A DNA stretch of 64,000 nt, taken from contig JFHB01000153.1 of assembly GCA_000729835.1 (NCBI GenBank), positions 1 to 64,000 of the forward strand, in the 5' to 3' direction. This DNA comes from Atkinsonella hypoxylon (Eukaryota; Ascomycota; Sordariomycetes; Hypocreales; Clavicipitaceae). Below the pieces are notes generated by a model. That model ran no database searches. It was not told where the DNA came from and worked only from the letters and a program-made list of their open reading frames with translations. The stretch's first letter is position 1; every line of letters begins with the position of its first letter. Position numbers and translations under genes: made by a program. Shown here piece by piece: positions 36,538-47,373 of the stretch.

Positions 36538-38342
36538 CTAAACCACCCTGTCTCGAAATAGAATCTCATACTTGGGGTCCGGGATGTCCATGTCGAAAAA
36601 CATGATATTCTTAGGTCGACCGCCAGGTCCCAGCTTCAAGTCGTAGCGCTGTAGAATCTCAATTAGAAGCAGCTTGCTGATCAGACTGCCCATAAACCTG
36701 CCAGGGCACATGTAGCGACCATGTCCAAAGTGCAGACTGCCTCCGTAAGACGAGGTAAACTGTAAGCCATTGTGATTTGCTTCTGCGTCGCGACGTAGCC
36801 TCTCGAAGCGAAAGCCATCAAACTCTTCTGGGTTCTCGAAATACTCTTCAGACATGGACATTGGGACACCGGCAAAGCACACGTGCGCGTCTTTGGGGAG
36901 AACATCGCCTGTGGAGAGGGTGTGATCCTTCATCATTTTTCGGTTCACGGATACTAATAAACGATTAGTCAGTGAAAAAAAAAAAAAAAATAAAAAAAAA
37001 CACTACTAGGAGTCCGGAGCGGAAGCAGGGAACGTATTTTCCGAACATACGTTTTGAAGGGGGGTGGAACCTCTGCGACTCTTTCAAGAAGCTGTCGAGC
37101 AGCCACATCTTGGACAGGTTGGCGTTGGTCATGTTCGCTGTGCTTCCACCTAGAACAGTCTCGATTTCTTCTCGCAAAGGGGGAGCCCAGCGGTCAAAGT
37201 CGTTGGCCAGATCCATGAGGGCGTTGGTAATGGTATTCGAGGTCGTGTGGGCTGCACCAAAGCTTACACCCGTCAGACGATGAGCCATCATGTAGACAGT
37301 CGCCTCCTCAGGCTTTGAAGTCTCTATCAACCACTCGAGAGTGGTCATCTCGTCGCTCTTGACGTGCTCTTGCCAGGATTCAGGTCGATCGCGGCGCCAG
37401 GCCATCTTTTGCTCAATGACGGGGCGGACCAGTCTCCTAATGGTACGACGGCATCTCTGAATGCGGTATAGATAGGGCGTAAAAATTACAACAAGGGGTC
37501 TTGCGAAATCCGGCACGAGTTTCAAAGCTACGGCCCCTTGGAATATATTCTGCGCATAGCCAATGACGGCCGGAACCCAGTCTGGATCGCGGCAGATGTC
37601 TGGTCCGACGATAGTACGAGCTACCATTTGCGACACGAGTTCCAGGATCTTGGGCTGGATAACAATAGGAGTGTACTCTTTATTAAGGGAACTTAGTGAA
37701 CTGTCCAAAAAAATTGGAAGAATAAATAAAAGCTCGCACGAACCTTGGTATCTACCGAAATGTTTGTTGAATGCATATGCGGCCTCGTTTAAAGCTGGCC
37801 CGATTTGCTGGCCAATCTTGGCAATGTACTGCGCTTTAATTGCATCAATGGTAGCATGCCCAAATATGTCGTAGTCCAAACTTGTCCAATTGCCAATAAA
37901 GAACTGTTCATTCGTCAGAAACTTGCGCAAAAAAAAAAAATGCTGCAGCAACAGGGCTTGCGTGGGATAAACTCACATCCGACGTCGCATGAGAATTGCT
38001 GGCGATGGAGCCGGGAAGATCTCTAATTTCCCCCAGAAAACGGGGAGGCAGTATTATGGAAGTGCGGTCAAGGGAGGGAAGCGTGAAGATTGCATCGGGA
38101 AACTTTTTGAAAGATTCATGGATGATTTCGGGGCCGCGCTTGAACCACAGTAGTCGCTGGCGGATGCCCTTCAGGAAGGGATGCTTCAAGTCAACACCCA
38201 CGAGTGGATATGGGCTTCTAACCTTGGCATTGCGACGTTGAGCAAGTAATATTAGGATTGTCACAGCTGGTAACAAGGCTGCGAAAGTGAACTGGGTATT
38301 TCCCAGTTTGTGAAGTATGGCCTCTAACCAAGCGACAAACAT
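36538..38342 (-). CDS. Cytochrome P450 monooxygenase
   Basis: Membrane-anchored class II P450, four exons (38342-37977, 37903-37744, 37677-37051, 36953-36538), 522 aa. The N-terminal anchor is FTFAALLPAVTILILLA. The I-helix oxygen-binding region is GVSFGAAHTTSNT, the K-helix ExxR is KESQRFHPP, the PERF-like block is FENPEEFDGFRFERLR, and the heme loop is FGHGRYMCPGRF with the Cys ligand. Everything needed for catalysis is present. The last intron contains a long homopolymer T tract (on the coding strand), which is a likely site of sequence error but lies outside the code. Same strand as the synthase and methyltransferase; a tailoring hydroxylation or oxidation of the polyketide is inferred. 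Confidence 0.93.
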
Positions 38343-39053
38343 ACTGGGTAGCCAATGTCGATTTGCAGAAAGGGTAATGGGGTAACATTCATTAAAAGAT
38401 TCTCAATGACACACAGGAGGACGCAGATGAATCCTAATGATTGCGTAATATATAGTCTCGGCTTATTCAGCTGAGTGTAGTCAAGTCGACGCCGAGTCGC
38501 CCGGGGTACGAAGCCAGTTAAAACAGCGCCGATGCGGCCAACGCAATTGATTAGATGAAGCACTATAGCGCTGATTATCCGTGTAATGAATGTTCAAATG
38601 CCAAGTCCATTCATTTTGAGTGCCTCTAGGATCCGGCAAAAACTGTCTGAACCTCTCGTGATTGCTGACGGCAAACTCAGAGGACAAGTTGCCATAGACA
38701 AATCTGCACCTCGTCCCTCCGTTGCATGTTGGGAAAATTGGCTTTGACGACAATTGGCCTCGGAATTTGACGGCAGAATGTTGATGATCAGGAAGCTGAA
38801 GTCTAGCGAGTCCACAGAGTAGCCATTCTCGGGTCGAGCTTTGGAGGTACTTTCACAACTTCCTGCAGCAGCCACATGCAATACGACTCTCTTCAAACGT
38901 CTGATGGTCCCTTATGGAGCCTCATTCGGCATTTTCCTCCCGGAGTATGTACTCAAGTGGGGAAATTGCATTAGTCCGTCCTCATTCTCCGTCGCAACGT
39001 CTGCGGAGATTCTGGGGTCACTACAGCATGGTGGATATTAATATGGACATAAA

Positions 39054-39334
39054 ACGGAGTTACACTCCAACCCTTGTAGTATTTTGCAATCTACATGCCG
39101 GCGGGAATCGGGCCAATGAGCTTTCGAACGGCAAATGAGCGAGACACAAAGTGGAAGCAACAGGTACCTCAATTTACTAGTGAATTACATAGAAAAATGA
39201 GTCTCTTCGGGTGGCGTTCAATAGCCCGAGTATCTTTCTCTGTGTGCCGCTCTAACCGCTGCTAGCAAAAAGGGAGGCAAGTATCTTTGCAAAATAAAAC
39301 AAGGGTTGGAGTGTATTTACGATATTTACTCCGT
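39054..39334. mobile_element. MITE-like element with imperfect terminal inverted repeats
   Basis: Left arm 39061-39089 and right arm 39287-39315 are inverted copies matching at 27 of 29 positions. Both are capped by ACGGAGT/ACTCCGT (39054-39060 and 39328-39334); the right side has 12 extra bases between cap and arm. The ~200 bp between the arms has no coding frame of note. This is the form of a small non-autonomous DNA transposon. No clear target-site duplication is visible. Confidence 0.6.
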
Positions 39335-39869
39335 AGTGACAGCATATAGATAGTGCTTACTCGGCTGAGTCTGAGATTCCGCACACCCCGTGGAGCCCAT
39401 GAGCTTGTATTATTGTATACTATCTTTCATGTGGACCGGAGCAGGACCTTGACGTGTTTGGATATGCGCCTAACTAGTTAGTGTGGCACAGTTCGGGCCG
39501 AAACTCTCCATGTCTAAGGAACGTACGGAGTAAGACTTCACAGATGTGCCGACAGGGGTGGTGGGCCAATCAAAGTACAGGGGGTGTGCGGCAGCTACGT
39601 GTGTGAAGTCTTACGGTCCTCAAAGAGGCTGGATAATCAAGTCGAACCGGTCTGGCCTGGGGCATTCTGTTTGCCCAGCAACCTGCAACATGCAGCACCA
39701 GGCTATTCATGTAACAATCCTCCATAAGATTCCATGCTTGCTCCACCATTTATTATGTATTGAAGCTGTAGTATTCTCTAATAAGGCAAAGCCTACAATA
39801 CCGGGCTAGGCGCCACATCCAGGGGTCCATGCTCTCGATGCTAATGAACGGCCAACTGGTTGCATATCT

Positions 39870-39883
39870 ACTCCGTACGGAGT
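39870..39883. repeat. Perfect 14-bp palindrome ACTCCGTACGGAGT
   Basis: Self-complementary ACTCCGTACGGAGT. The half-site recurs at about 542, 39054, 39328 and 39524, so it is a repeated motif in this DNA, either transposon-derived or a binding site. Confidence 0.6.
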
Positions 39884-40384
39884 TCGTTTGGTAGTTAGTT
39901 GGCGCCGCGATAAGGATTTCGGCCGGCTGAATGGCCCCACCTGGATCTGAATCTGGTTACCAAGCTTTTCCCAATCCAGGCAGTCGGCTAACTATAAGCC
40001 AAGCCCCGCCCAGAGTGTTGACTTAGTTGCTCACGTCATCATGCGGCGAATCATTGGGTGCGGTGTGGGGGTTGCGTGAAGCAGAGACAGTTGATTGGCA
40101 AATGCAGTTGGTGAAGCGGCAGGCGCAGCGGCAGGCAAACCACATAACCAACCAACCCACCAAACCCACCAATCAGCACCATGATGACTCTCCCTGCTAG
40201 TGCTCACTTCTCCCCCTCTCTATCTCCTTCCTCTCTTTCTCTTCCATCTCTTGTTCTTTATCCCGCACTTCATCGTCATCCCGTTCAGGAGCTTTTTCTT
40301 CCCACACCGAACTTCTCTTTTACTCTAAGCAAGATCACAACAGACAGACAAGAACCCATCAAAACCCATTGTACCAGAAGCATC

Positions 40385-41454
40385 ATGTCGGCCCCTGTCT
40401 GGTTGATCACGGGCGCCTCCAACGGCCTCGGCTTGGCCTTGATCCTTCATGTTCTACAAGCTGGCCACAAGGCAGTCGGCTCCGTACGTAACAAGACCAA
40501 GTCGGCCGCGACCGTAGAGCAGATTGAAAAGGCCGGAGGCTCCGTCATTGAGATGGACATGACTGAGTCCAAAGCCAGCATCACCAGCAAGGTTCAAGCA
40601 GTCGGCCGTATCGATTATCTGGTCAACAATGCTGGCTACTCTATATTGGCCGCCTGTGAGCAAATTACGTACGATATTGCCTCTCAATCATGTGTACTCC
40701 CCTCTGGTCTCCGTTGCTATTCATGCGATTGAACTAGACATGGAATAGATGGCATTGGACATTGAGCTAACAATGGGGAAATAGTGACAAGGAGGCCACC
40801 CTCCAGCTCAACACCAACTTCTTTGGTCCTCTCTACACAATGCAGGCCGCGCTTCCAGGAATGCGAAGCCGGAAGTCGGGTACCATTATCAACGTCTCTA
40901 GCGTTGCCGCCAGGGATCCCTTGGCAGCTTGTTCCCTGTACGCTGCGTCCAAGGCAGCTTTAGAGGCCGCCTCAGAGTCGCTCGCCAAGGAGGTTGCTCC
41001 ACATAATATCCGCGTGCTTATTGTCGAGCCAGGCAACTTTCGCACTAACTTTGTCAATGCTGTGAGTGCTTCCTTGGTCATGAATCTCGTTATGCCCAAA
41101 ATCCTCCCCTCTTTCCATCTTGACTTTTGTATAAGGTGCTAACCATTCGAGCAGCTGACCGACGCGAGCCCCGGGCCATCTTCTGTGCCAGAGTACTATG
41201 AAGACCCTGTCGGTGTTACTATTCGCAAGTTTCTCACCATCAATGGCAAGCAAATTGGTGACCCTGAGAAGGCTGTCCGGCGTATTTTTGAGGCGGCTAC
41301 CGGGGAGGGTTTGGCAGGCAAGCTGAACGGCAAAATTTTGCGCATGGTCCTTGGGAAGGATGCGCTCAATCGAATCAAGGTGCAAAATGACAAGCTCCTT
41401 CAGGAGGTCAGTCTACAGGAGGAAACGGCGACCAGCACAGCCTTTGACTCTTAG
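40385..41454 (+). CDS. Short-chain dehydrogenase/reductase
   Basis: Classical NAD(P)-dependent SDR, three exons (40385-40668, 40785-41061, 41155-41454), 286 aa. Cofactor motif TGASNGLG (residues ~10-17), NNAG at about 80, and catalytic Ser (VSSVAA), Tyr and Lys (YAASK) are all present. The region after LIVEPGNFRTNF is the usual substrate-binding end. The start at 40385 follows a long CT-rich leader. Position between the P450 and trans-ER genes suggests carbonyl/alcohol conversion on the polyketide, but the fold alone does not prove this. The first intron begins inside the ATTAC|GTACGA boundary and is 116 bp. Confidence 0.9.
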
Positions 41455-42358
41455 ACTAGACTCGCATAATGAGGTATTTTGCATATATTCAGACTTCAAG
41501 TAATGCCCAGATAGCAAGTCGGTAGACTTGTCCCCCTCACGACTTTGCACCGTGCAATTATTCTGACCTGTCTGCCCGACAACTCTTTGTGTCGCAAATC
41601 ATCCCAGTTGGTCAATAAACATAGATATAAAAGAATGTCAACTATAAAAATAAAAATAAAGATATTTGTTAAAAATAAGCTACCCTATATACCCTTTTTT
41701 TATGCTTACTATTTGCTCTATCTCGTGACCCTCTTTTGGTCTTGTTACGTTGATTTCTGGTAGAGATATAGCTATTACTAGATGCAAACGTCTGGATTCA
41801 ACCAAGGCAAAGTTGCCTCACCTATAGTTGGCTTTATCAACCTCTTTCTCCACAACTAGTAATAGTAGAAATTCAAAAAGTATACCATGTAGAAGCTAAG
41901 AATTAGGGCTATCTAGTGGTATAATTATTGGATAGGATTGTTTATAAGAATAGGTAGAAATTGCTAAATTGTGTATATAAGTATTTCATTTATGTGTGTT
42001 TCGCGATAAGGCTGCGTAAATCGCCGTGACCATTACTCGTCACAAAGTGAAACTATTTCTCGTTCCCGGAGAGGACTATATCTCGTGCCTAGCGATAAAC
42101 AAAGCTCAGATAGAAATCATAGATAAATATCAAGATAACAAGTAGGCAATTTATTCTAGTAAAAGTTGTTGTTTTCTCTTTTATAATTCGGTGGCCACCA
42201 TTGGTGGGTCTCTGAGTCCCGTGACCTGCTACGTGACTAGTACTACACACTATAGCTTGATTTAGGCCGCTGCTGCTTCCACTGTGAGAGAATTGCTAGG
42301 AGCAATTATAGGTGCTAATCTAGGAGGCTTCACTACCCTCTTAGATCTGCACAAGTGG
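41455..42358. repeat. AT-rich, RIP-like non-coding block
   Basis: About 0.9 kb. From about 41600 to 42280 the DNA is rich in TA steps and poor in long open frames, the look of a sequence decayed by repeat-induced point mutation. Less decayed islands (near 42000-42110) suggest an old repeat. No intact transposase is readable. Confidence 0.5.
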
Positions 42359-43679
42359 TTAGATGGTGTACACAAGCTTCTCCCCACTGACAGTCCCCCC
42401 CGCCTGCATCTCCAACCCCTTGAGTACCCCCTCCAATCCATGCCCAGTCTTGTTCAAACTGGCCTTGAGAGGCTTAATGCTGCCATTCTCCAACAAAGGC
42501 TGCGTCAAGTCCAGGAAGGAGCGGTAAAACTCCATCTCCTCTGGGTCCGGCTGAACGGGTTCGTCACCGAGCCAGTAGTAGAATTCTCCCTGGGTGTCAT
42601 AGCCGCGCATGAACTCTTGACCATGGACCTTGGCATTCGTCTTAGCCAGAAGCTCGTAGTCTGAGGGCATGATGGTGCCGTAGATGCCTTGCTCGGAATC
42701 AGACATGGCTGCCGCGCAGATCTCGGCGCCCTCGCCAGTGCAGTCCCAGGCATAACGGAGGCTGTTGTTTGTAAACTGCTTGATGTCGGCGGCGCAGGTG
42801 GGAGACTTGTAGTCGAAGACAGCATCCGCGCCCAGGGACTTCATCATGTCGAAGTTGTGGGGGGAGCAGGTGGTGATGACGGTCAGACCGGAGAGCTTGG
42901 CGAATTGGACGCCGGCCATGCCGGTTGCGGTGCTGCCGCCGTAGATGAGAAAGGGGAAGGGATCCTTGACGGGCTGCGTGGGGAGAGGAAGCTTGAGTCG
43001 CTTGTACATTCCTTGACTCTGATGTTTTCAATGTCAAAATGGATACGTTGACACTCGGGTTGCGCACATGAGAGTTTTTCTATGTTGAGTTTCCCCGCCT
43101 TTTTTACTAGAGTAAAAGGGAGGAAAGAAAGAAAGAAAGAAAGAAAGAACAAGAACGTTTCATTCAAACTTACAACTGTCATAATGGCCACTCCTAATGT
43201 CGCAGCTTCCTCAAAGCTCATATTGTCTGGGATTTTCCGCTGAACTGCTGCTTTTGCTATTGCGTACTCGGCAAATGAGCCAGATTCATGGTTGGCACGG
43301 TTGCTGCAGCGCACATGGTCAGTCATAATTTTCTCTCTGTCCTCTTTCTTTGCCTCGCCATATGGATGTATACGTAAAAGTTCAGAAATCGGTGCCAATG
43401 AACCTACCTGCCATGGATCCAGCCCGTGATGCGATCACCCTTGCGCAAGTTGGTAACATTCTCGCCGACCTCTTCCACAATCCCGGCGTAATCACATCCA
43501 ACTCTGCATCCGACATCTGCAGCTCCATATGCGATATGCTTCCAATCCGTAGGATTGATCGCAACTGCTTTGATGCGGACGAGCACCCAGCCGTCACGGA
43601 CTTTGGGCATAAGCACTTGACTGACGGCAGCTTTCTTGAGCTCTACGACAACAACGGCTGTGGTGGTAGCAGGGGCCAT
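42359..43679 (-). CDS. Trans-acting enoyl reductase (LovC-type MDR family)
   Basis: Medium-chain reductase family protein of the zinc-free LovC/trans-ER kind, three exons (43679-43408, 43303-43174, 43018-42359), 353 aa. It has VLVRIKAVAINPTDWKH and VGCDYAGIVEEVGENV, both typical of trans-ERs, and the cofactor motif FLIYGGSTATGMAGVQFAKLSG. The C-terminal half has AWDCTGEGAEICAAAM and a GKGLEVM-like end (HGLEGVLKGLEMQAGG). Family members reduce enoyl intermediates in trans for a PKS lacking a working ER; a few act as free-standing reductases. Here the synthase has its own apparently intact ER. The second intron carries an AAAG microsatellite (about 43124-43148). Confidence 0.88.
43124..43148. 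repeat. AAAG microsatellite in trans-ER intron
   Basis: Five to six GAAA/AAAG units inside the 155-bp second intron (43019-43173) of the trans-enoyl reductase gene. Confidence 0.8.
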
Positions 43680-44777
43680 GTTTGCTATATGATATCTAAC
43701 GTAGGGTAGGGCCTGGGCCGAGATAGAATTGACAGAATACAGATTATGGGACAAACGATCCAAGAAATAAAGGGGCAGTTTTCTGATGAGAAAATATAAC
43801 ATTTCTATTTGATGAATCCTCCAGAGTGCTTGGGCGTCTTGTGGCCGGCCGATGGTAACACGACACCAGGCACGCTGTTCACGATGCACGGCGGCGCCAT
43901 TGCAAGCCATCAGGGTCATCTCCTCGAGACCCTGCTGGACTGAACGTCCCGTCCCTTCCCTTAGGGTAATAGTTGTAGTAGCGGAATAACATCCATTTCG
44001 GCCCACATCTTTACAGCACGCCCCCGGGGCCTGCGGCTGGTACAAGGATACGGGATGACTCGGACGTGGGACGACCGGCCGATGAATATTCTGTCCAGAC
44101 ATTGATTGCAGGGTCGCATTCAGCCTTGGCGACTGAGACATTTTCGACCAGCTGGCCGGCAAGGGTCAAGGGTCCAGGGTCAAGGGGCCCTTGCACAAAG
44201 CAGAATGCATCTGATCTGCATCTGTATCTGCACCGCGGCTCGCTTGTCGGCAAGGTCGGCAAGGTCGGCAAGGCGGTGCGGTGCGACACTGTATAGGCAA
44301 TTTCGCCTGATATAACCTGGCGTCGCTTGATCCAAGTTTGGTATAGCCTGGTGCGGCTGAGATGGCTAGATACAAAACAAGCTTAGATACCCTGGCTGGC
44401 ATAAGCCGGTATAGATGCACGCCCAGCCTCTCTCCCTACTCTCTTCCCCCCTGGATGTCTAAGAGAGAACGCCACATCGCCGTTTTATCATCAGGGGTCT
44501 CTAGGCTCTACCAATACAATTATGCCCGCAGGAGGTACAGCTTGCAAGCAACGTCTAATAAAGCCAGAGGGTCTATGCAAGCCACCGGAGCCTCAACCAT
44601 CATACCACCACGGTCAGATTGCGGAAGCTGAAGTTGGAAGCGCAGCATAGACGATAGACAGCGTCCCTTGTTTCCGTGCAAGGCCATCTTGTTCTTACGC
44701 TTGTGCTTTTCTTTTCTATTATTTTCGTTATTTTTTTAAAAGGAAAAGAATTATTATCAAGTTCACAAAATATACGA
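43680..44777. promoter_or_regulatory. Divergent promoter region, trans-ER / monooxygenase
   Basis: About 1.1 kb between genes pointing apart. It contains three GGCAAGGTC-type direct repeats near 44248-44275. No supported gene; an open frame running into 44778 from the left lacks an ATG. Confidence 0.45.
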
Positions 44778-46711
44778 ATGAGTGCCGGCAACATGGACCT
44801 CGACACGGATATCCTCATCATCGGGGCGGGCATGTCTGGTCTTGCCTTCGCCGTCCAGCTGGTGCGAAAATATGGACACAGAAATTTCGAAATTATTGAA
44901 AAAGCAGAGCATCTTGGAGGGACCTGGTGGGCAAATTCGTATCCCGGCTGCGGAGTCGATGTAGGACACACTTCTTCTTTTGCAGATTCGCGAATCGTCA
45001 GATATTCAGGGCAAGCCAACCCGAGGCACAACCAGACACTAATGCTAATTCATTATCTTGTACATGTCCTAGGTGGTCGCGCATTACTATGCTTATTCAT
45101 TCTGTATGAATCCCAACTGGTCGCGGCAATATCCTCTGCAGCCAGAGATTCTAGAATATTTCCAACGCGTTGCGGCCAAGTATGACCTTGAGAAGCATAC
45201 ACGCTTCAGCTCTACCGTGGAATCAGCCATCTGGGAAGAGCAATTCGGCACATGGCTCGTCACGATCACGGACCTCAAAACTTCAAAGACGTATCAGCGT
45301 CGATGCAAGATCCTCATCTCGGCCGTTGGAATCCTCTCGGTGCCCAACGAATGCGACATCAAGGGTTGCACATCGTTCCAGGGCCCGTTGTTTCACACTG
45401 CGCGGTGGGATCACTCGTTCGATTGGAAAGACAAGCAAGTCGTCGTCATTGGTATGCACATTCTTTTTGAGAAATCTTTTCAAACTCTGGTTCTGACGAC
45501 GCAAAGGCAATGGGTGTAGTGCCAGCCAAGTTGTCCCAGCTCTGACAGAAGGGGCCGGAGCCGCGAAGAAAGTTGTTCAGTTTGCGCGCCAGGCGCAGTG
45601 GTTGTTTGAGCGACCAAATCCAGAATACTCGGCTCGATTCAGGTTCATTATGCGATGGGTGCCTTTTGCCATGCGCATCTATCGCGCCATGTACAACTAC
45701 TACGCCGAAAAGGATTTCAAGAGCTTTCCTACAGACGCAGGCGCGCCGATCCGCAAAATGTACGCAGATTACCAAAGCGCTTACATTCGAAAAGTCTCTC
45801 CCCCGAAGTATCATGACTTTCTCGTGCCCAAGACGGATGTCGGGTGCAAGCGACGCGTCATGGACTCTGAGTATCTGGCGTCTCTGAACCGCGACAACGT
45901 TGAGCTCATCTACGATGATCCCGTTGAGGAAATCATCGAGCATGGGGTGCGCACCAAGTCGGGCCGGATTGTAGAAGCAGATGCTATCGTCATGGCCAAT
46001 GGATTCCAGGTCCAGAAACCGCTTCTGACCCTCAATTTGCGCGGAGAAGGGGGCGTCAGCGTTGCAGACCATGTAAGCGCTTTCCTGTGATACAGACCCA
46101 ACATATCGCGAGTAACATCCTTGGCTGACAAAACTTATCACCAGTGGGACAAATTTAGCCAAGGACAGGCTTCTGCCTACTTTGGTACATGCCTCTCCGA
46201 GTTCCCCAATTACTTCATCATGATGGGGCCCAATACTGCCAGCGGCCACGGCTCCGTGTCATACATCACCGAGTGCCAGGTCAATTTCACCCTGCGCGTG
46301 ATCAAGCCCATTTTGAACGCGCTCAAGGTCCATAGATCCAGCTTGCCAGTATTTGGTCGTAAGGCGGACATCGTAAAGGTGAAGCAGAGTGCTGAACAGG
46401 CAGATATCGATGACGTGCAAGAGAGGGCAAAGCAGCTGGTCTGGTCGTCGGGGTGCACGTCGTGGGCTGTCGATGCCAAGTCCAAGAGAAACACAACCAT
46501 GTATCCCGATTTCCAGTACAAGTACTGGCTGAGAAGTGTATTCATCGCCTGGGACGACTTTGAGTTCTCAAGGTCCCAGTCATTCGCACAGTCATTGGCG
46601 AAGAGATCATTTGGTGCTGGAAGCTGGATTGCACTTTCTGGGGTTGTTGCGCTCGTGGGTGTAGTCATGTATCAGGAGGGGGGTTTGCTAAAGAGCCTCC
46701 TAAGACTTTGA
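44778..46711 (+). CDS. Baeyer-Villiger-type flavin monooxygenase
   Basis: Class B flavoprotein monooxygenase that inserts oxygen next to a ketone or oxidises a heteroatom. Four exons (44778-44960, 45073-45451, 45507-46072, 46145-46711), 564 aa. The FAD motif is ILIIGAGMSGLAFAVQL and GGTWWANSYPGCGVD follows. The Baeyer-Villiger fingerprint FxGxxxHTxxWD reads FQGPLFHTARWD, and the NADPH motif VVVIGNGCSASQ comes after it. VMANGF is the ATG-like motif. A hydrophobic stretch at the C-terminus (SWIALSGVVALVGVVMY) suggests a tail membrane anchor. The start is the first ATG in frame. An esterification or lactone-forming step on the polyketide is inferred. Confidence 0.92.
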
Positions 46712-47373
46712 AGAGCTTGAATTTCCATTTCGTTCTATTTAGAATTCCACACCAGGGTTCAAATTACAGTGCTCGCCAGATTCCTTTAGCCCCAGAATGA
46801 GACTCGTCCGTTACTCTAGAACTACGTATGTGCCCGAGGCCAAATGCTTCAATAGTATTTCCAACACAAGGAGCAAAATTTGCCCGGCTTGCCCCTTTAA
46901 TTGTATTCTCTTTCATCTCTGATGGCCCGAGGCGGCTTCATAGGCGTGATGACTTATAGCTCAACGAACTGATACGTCGTTCGGAGGAACTCGCGTAGCA
47001 TGACGCTCGTGAAATCAATTCCGCCTGTCAGCCTTGATCCACTCTTTCTTGGTGAATACGAGTTACCTATCAGGGAAAAACAAAATCACTTGGCGCAACT
47101 TGTTGTCATGCAAACGTTAGTCTGCTTATGGGGTGCCAGCCGCCCCGACGGGGGCTCACATACGAAAGGGGGTCAGTGTGTGACCACGGTCCCTTGGAAG
47201 GAGAAATGAAGCCGTGGTGTTCGCGTACTATTTCCTTATTCTCTTAGCACTGTGCTTGTACATATCATTTCGTTTGAGTTGGAGGTGGCGTCAACAGAGT
47301 ATAAAGAGTCGTCAGGAGCATATCGGGGTGCATCAGGGCAAAGCAAACAACTCTGGCGTCTTACACATCCAAA
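46712..47373. other. Intergenic with promoter of the second GMC gene
   Basis: About 660 bp. A TATAAAG box (47300-47306) lies 74 bp before the GMC start. No gene seen. Confidence 0.5.
47300..47306 (+). promoter_or_regulatory. TATA box for cluster GMC oxidoreductase
   Basis: TATAAAG, 74 bp upstream of the ATG at 47374, similar spacing to the box found before the other GMC gene at 11048. Confidence 0.5.

Larger units (their letters stand above)
38343..40384. other. P450/SDR divergent intergenic region
   Basis: About 2 kb between genes pointing apart. It holds the inverted-repeat element at 39054-39334, several ACTCCGT/ACGGAGT motifs (including a perfect 14-bp palindrome at 39870-39883) and a CT-rich leader (about 40200-40260) before the SDR start. 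No supported gene. Confidence 0.5.

Noticed and set aside
44676..44777. N-terminal hydrophobic extension of the monooxygenase
   Set aside because: The open frame has no ATG before 44778 and the FAD motif begins soon after it.
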